Source of the DNA: OMOG01 sp041485845 | GTDB lineage: Bacteria > Acidobacteriota > Terriglobia > Bryobacterales > Bryobacteraceae | Length of the DNA stretch: 7,710 nucleotides | Direction of reading: 5' to 3' | NCBI GenBank assembly: GCA_041485845.1 | Contig: JBGPKH010000445.1 | Coordinates: forward strand, 1 to 7,710 | Position numbers and translations under genes: made by a program | The notes under the pieces: generated by a model | What the model saw: the letters and a program-made list of their open reading frames with translations, nothing else | What the model was told of the DNA's origin: nothing | Database searches by the model: none | Shown here: one piece after another, positions 5,556-7,710 of the stretch | Position numbering within the stretch: position 1 is the first letter of the stretch | Layout: the number at the start of each line of letters is the position of its first letter

Positions 5556-6226
5556 TGGAACCGTTAAACGAGCAACTTGTCGAAAGCATCGATCGGTATA
5601 TCGAAGGCCTGTTCGCGCCAACCGATGCGGCACTGCTGCAAAATCTCGAGGACGCCGATACCGCCGGCCTGCCGCCCATCAACGTGTCGCCCAATCAGGG
5701 TAAGCTGCTGTATCTGATGGTGAAGGTGGCGGGCGCGAAGCGCGTTTTGGAGATCGGCACATTGGGCGGCTACAGCACCACGTGGCTGGCTCGCGCCTTG
5801 CCTTCCGACGGCGTGCTCATCACGCTCGAACGGGAGGTCAAGCATGCCGAGGTGGCACGCCGGAACCTGGAACGGGCGGGGCTCGCTGGGATCGTGGAGG
5901 TCCGGGTGGGACCCGCCAACGAGTCGCTGCGAGAACTCGTCCGCTCGGGAGTGCCACCGTTTGACGTCATCTTCATCGACGCGGACAAGGCGGGCTACGT
6001 CGAGTACCTCGACCTTTCGCTGCAACTCGCCCGGCCGGGCACCCTCATCCTGGCCGACAACGTGATTCGCCACGGGCTGGTGTTGGACGAAAACCCGCCC
6101 GACGCCGCCGATCGCGCGGCCCGCGCCTACAACGAGGCCATTGCGCACCACCCCCGCCTGGAGTCGCTGATCCTGCCGGTGGTCCGCAGCAGGGTCGATG
6201 GGATGGCCATCTCGATCGTTCGATAG
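5555..6226 (+). CDS. Cation-dependent SAM O-methyltransferase (family 3, caffeoyl-CoA/catechol O-methyltransferase-like)
   Basis: This 223-aa Rossmann-fold methyltransferase has the SAM motif VLEIGTLGGYST at 64-75 and an acidic residue at the end of strand 2 (E92, ITLERE). The divalent-metal ligands of this family are D142 (FIDADK), D168 and N169 (ADN). The conserved lysine K145 and the terminal DGMAISIVR are also present. These match bacterial homologues of caffeoyl-CoA O-methyltransferase, which methylate one hydroxyl of a vicinal diol, usually a catechol. The start is ATG 5555-5557, whose A is the last base of the CoA-transferase TGA (TGATG), so translation is probably coupled. GTG at 5552 is an alternative. 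The frame stays open upstream to 5267, but that part lies inside the CoA-transferase and lacks family similarity. Coupling to a CoA-transferase hints at a hydroxylated acyl or aromatic acid substrate; that is inference only. Confidence 0.92.
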   Translation: MEPLNEQLVESIDRYIEGLFAPTDAALLQNLEDADTAGLPPINVSPNQGKLLYLMVKVAGAKRVLEIGTLGGYSTTWLARALPSDGVLITLEREVKHAEVARRNLERAGLAGIVEVRVGPANESLRELVRSGVPPFDVIFIDADKAGYVEYLDLSLQLARPGTLILADNVIRHGLVLDENPPDAADRAARAYNEAIAHHPRLESLILPVVRSRVDGMAISIVR

Positions 6227-6250
6227 CATAGGTGTGCGTCTCGGTGGGGC

Positions 6251-6264
6251 AGGCGCTTTCGCCT
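6251..6264 (+). terminator. Possible 3' hairpin of the CoA-transferase / methyltransferase operon
   Basis: A 5-bp stem (AGGCG/CGCCT) with a CTTT loop lies 24 nt past the last stop of the operon. It is short and has no immediate T-run; TTAGTTTAA begins 9 nt further on. I treat it as a candidate 3'-end signal only. Confidence 0.3.
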
Positions 6265-6322
6265 CAATGCCTCTTAGTTTAAGCGCAATCGGATGTTCGA
6301 CATTCATTGTGGGGCGGACCCC
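6251..6322 (+). repeat. 3'-end composite repeat, copy 2 (hairpin + CAATGCC word + GTGGGGCGG core)
   Basis: The block starts 24 nt after the methyltransferase stop with the hairpin AGGCG-CTTT-CGCCT (6251-6264). It continues with CAATGCC and CTTAGTTTAA, a spacer, and ATTGTGGGGCGGACCCC ending at 6322. A second core word, GTGGGGCAG (6244-6252), overlaps the hairpin's left edge. The order of blocks and the orientation relative to the upstream gene match those of 818-878 on the other strand, with the hairpin loop sequence inverted (CTTT against AAAG). Confidence 0.55.
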
Positions 6323-6504
6323 CATGGGCGTTAGTTCAATCGCACCCGCGCAAAGGGCGACGGCCGGCTTTCTCAGAACGCCGTTTCTTGACCCCAAGAA
6401 TGCTCGGCCAAGCAAATCCGCTTGTTCGTTGTCCTGCGAACCTGTGTCGTCATCGCAGCAAGGCCAGTACCCAGCTACGACCAACCAGCGATATAGTTAA
6501 TCGG

Positions 6505-7362
6505 ATGAAAAATAATGTGCGCTATCGCTTTCCGCAGCAAGCGGGTCCGATGTGGAAGGCTGTTTTACGTGTGGTCGCAGGCTTCGAGGCTCTGCCCATG
6601 GAGGCCGCCCGACCAGAAATCGTCTGGCCAGCGTTGGCCTTAGCAAAGAGAATCGGTTCGTTGGCCCGAAGTATTGCTGTGCTCGCGTCAGAACGATGTT
6701 GGGCCGATGCGATCGTGCTTCTCCGAGTCGCAGTCGAGGCGCAACTGCTGTTAGAGTGGATGCTTCGAGAGCCCGACAAACGCTGTCGAGCATACGTTGC
6801 CGGTATTCAGGATGAGGAAGCACGTTTGTACAAGAAGCTAAAGTCAAGTGGAGCGATTACTTTTCAGATTCTGTCGGACTTGGGTCTCGAGGAGACAGAC
6901 CCGCAGAACGGCCCACAAAGCACGGCATCAGAGCGTCGCCCGGACCTTCGAACTATCGCCTATCAGGCGGGGGATGAAGCTTCCTACGACACGGCCTACT
7001 GGATCGCATCGGTGTATGTCCACAATCACCCGCTGTCGTTGATGAAGTATTGCCACAGTTTCTTCAAAGTGGGTCGAGCATTGAGCGGATTTTTTGAGGA
7101 CGAGTTTCTTGCCTACATAGTGATTTACGGGAGTGTCACTTGCATACTGCATGGCCTACAAACCGTCAATGAGCAGTTGAATCTCGGCTTGGCATCGGGT
7201 ATCGCGCTGGCATGGGACCGCTTTCACGAAGCCACTGTGAAGGAATCTGGCGGAATTCTTAAATTCGACTTTGAAATGAACCCGGATGACATGATTGTGG
7301 GAGAGAAGATCTATACGGAGCGTCGACGAGAGGGCGCAGGGGCACAGCGAGATAAGTCTTGA
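6505..7362 (+). CDS. Hypothetical protein, probably DUF5677-like accessory gene
   Basis: The product is a 285-aa mostly alpha-helical protein with no signal peptide. Two conserved-looking segments recall the DUF5677 family as I remember it. One is a helix with an Arg...Glu pair, LLRVAVEAQLLLEWML (72-87, R74 and E78). The other is a Tyr-Val-His block in ASVYVHNHPLSL (169-179, H173). DUF5677 has no settled function, and members often sit in variable genome regions. Hydrophobic residues at 201-216 look like a buried helix rather than a secure membrane span. ATG 6505 is chosen because it follows AT-rich upstream sequence and begins the helical domain. There is no good Shine-Dalgarno before it, and ATG at residue 16 (6550) is an alternative. 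The frame is open further up to ATG 6307, but that part lies in repeat sequence. GC content drops visibly relative to the operons (about 43% at 7081-7140 and 57% at 6961-7020, counted by eye), suggesting acquisition from elsewhere. Function unknown. Confidence 0.7.
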   Translation: MKNNVRYRFPQQAGPMWKAVLRVVAGFEALPMEAARPEIVWPALALAKRIGSLARSIAVLASERCWADAIVLLRVAVEAQLLLEWMLREPDKRCRAYVAGIQDEEARLYKKLKSSGAITFQILSDLGLEETDPQNGPQSTASERRPDLRTIAYQAGDEASYDTAYWIASVYVHNHPLSLMKYCHSFFKVGRALSGFFEDEFLAYIVIYGSVTCILHGLQTVNEQLNLGLASGIALAWDRFHEATVKESGGILKFDFEMNPDDMIVGEKIYTERRREGAGAQRDKS

Positions 7363-7710
7363 CTTGCCGGCCCTATCACAAATCTCCACACCGCAACGGT
7401 GATCACCAGGCAGCCACGAACCAACCGGAATGCGCACCCATCACTATCCCGAAGTCCCGTTGTGGGAAAGTACAGACTGAAGCGGGCGTGAGTTTCTGAA
7501 GATCCTTCGATTCGGCTTAAGTTAACGCTAAGGCGTCACGGAAGAATAACCTGGACAGTAACCAGATCTCACCGCGGAGAAACGGAGACGCGGAGATTTG
7601 CGCGGAGAAGGAACAGGGAGAGGAGAGCAAGCGGATTCGCGTGAATTGGCGGTCGCGACTCGCAGTCGGGTTCGAGAACGCGGAGCGAGCGGAGGAGCGC
7701 AGTCCTGGGC
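7363..7710. other. Noncoding right end of the window
   Basis: No convincing gene is visible on either strand. A small hairpin CACCG-CAA-CGGTG (7389-7401) lies 26 nt past the stop at 7362 and could be a weak 3'-end structure. A purine-rich tandem repeat occupies 7573-7608. The last 60 bases contain a short CGACT/AGTCG inverted repeat (7656-7668) and GGTTCGA, which superficially resembles a tRNA T-loop but lacks the stems. Confidence 0.55.
7573..7608 (+). repeat. Short tandem repeat of CGCGGAGA
   Basis: CGCGGAGA occurs at 7573-7580, 7589-7596 and 7601-7608, with a variant AACGGAGA at 7581-7588 and a TTTG interruption at 7597-7600. The strand is purine-rich. Similar 8-9-nt GGAGA-type microrepeats are widespread between genes in soil bacteria, as I recall; no function is implied. 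Confidence 0.65.

Larger units (their letters stand above)
6227..6504. other. Intergenic region after the methyltransferase
   Basis: The left third is a copy of the 3'-end composite repeat (6251-6322). The remainder has no clear gene, Shine-Dalgarno sequence or strong promoter. TATAGT at 6492-6497 resembles a -10 box, but I find no partner -35 and the leader before ATG 6505 would be only a few bases. Open frames running through here on both strands do not resemble proteins. Confidence 0.6.

Noticed and set aside
4500..5633. A 377-codon minus-strand frame opposite the CoA-transferase
   Set aside because: It overlaps a clearly coding gene, its translation is low-complexity basic, and there is no Shine-Dalgarno sequence.
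407..6322. CRISPR array
   Set aside because: The repeated words are short, scattered over kilobases, in both orientations, and not separated by uniform spacers.
5564..6484. A 306-codon minus-strand frame opposite the methyltransferase
   Set aside because: It covers the methyltransferase and the 3'-end repeat, and its product resembles no protein family. It is a GC-driven shadow.
6307..6504. Upstream extension of the DUF5677-like gene to ATG 6307
   Set aside because: The ATG lies after the start of the composite repeat's core region, and the encoded residues are compositionally odd; ATG 6505 is a better start.
7651..7710. tRNA suggested by GGTTCGA near 7669
   Set aside because: The bases flanking the loop do not form a T-stem, and no acceptor or anticodon stem can be built.

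Overview
The window looks like a high-GC soil-type bacterial chromosome. An Acidobacteriota genome of the Solibacter/Bryobacter kind is my best guess. That guess rests on a beta-helix polysaccharide-degradation gene at the left edge, GC-rich coding sequence, and many palindromic intergenic repeats; no phylogenetic marker is present. Everything was read by eye, with no database search.

Layout: (1) 1-350, + strand: the 3' end of a secreted-type right-handed beta-helix protein, probably a GH28 polygalacturonase relative. (2) 351-896: a noncoding stretch with a GC-rich palindrome cluster, an unusually AT-rich patch, a perfect 16-bp palindrome and a 3'-end repeat. (3) 897-4082, - strand: a two-gene operon, NAD(P)-dependent aldehyde dehydrogenase then ThDP-dependent decarboxylase/lyase, separated by 9 nt. 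(4) 4083-4358: a divergent intergenic region that carries a 114-bp MITE-like element with 18-bp perfect terminal inverted repeats and a near-perfect 8-bp flanking duplication. (5) 4359-6226, + strand: a two-gene operon, family III (CaiB/BaiF) CoA-transferase then a cation-dependent O-methyltransferase, overlapping by 1 nt. (6) 6227-6504: noncoding, with a second copy of the 3'-end repeat. (7) 6505-7362, + strand: a lower-GC accessory gene, probably DUF5677-like. (8) 7363-7710: noncoding, with a short purine-rich tandem repeat.

The two divergent operons could form one pathway. The CoA-transferase would activate a carboxylic acid, possibly a 2-hydroxy acid. The ThDP enzyme would cleave a C-C bond and release an aldehyde, and the dehydrogenase would oxidise that aldehyde. 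The methyltransferase would act on a catechol-like or hydroxylated acyl substrate. This is inference from family membership and arrangement; no substrate can be read from the sequence.

The most unusual signals are noncoding. A 9-mer GTGGGGCRG occurs five times, always between genes. Three of the five sites lie 56-82 nt past a stop codon in the same orientation as the gene they follow. Two of these belong to a longer composite (small hairpin, CAATGCC-like word, then core) at the end of each metabolic operon. The fifth-family copy at 4149 sits inside the MITE-like element, joined to two perfect palindromes.
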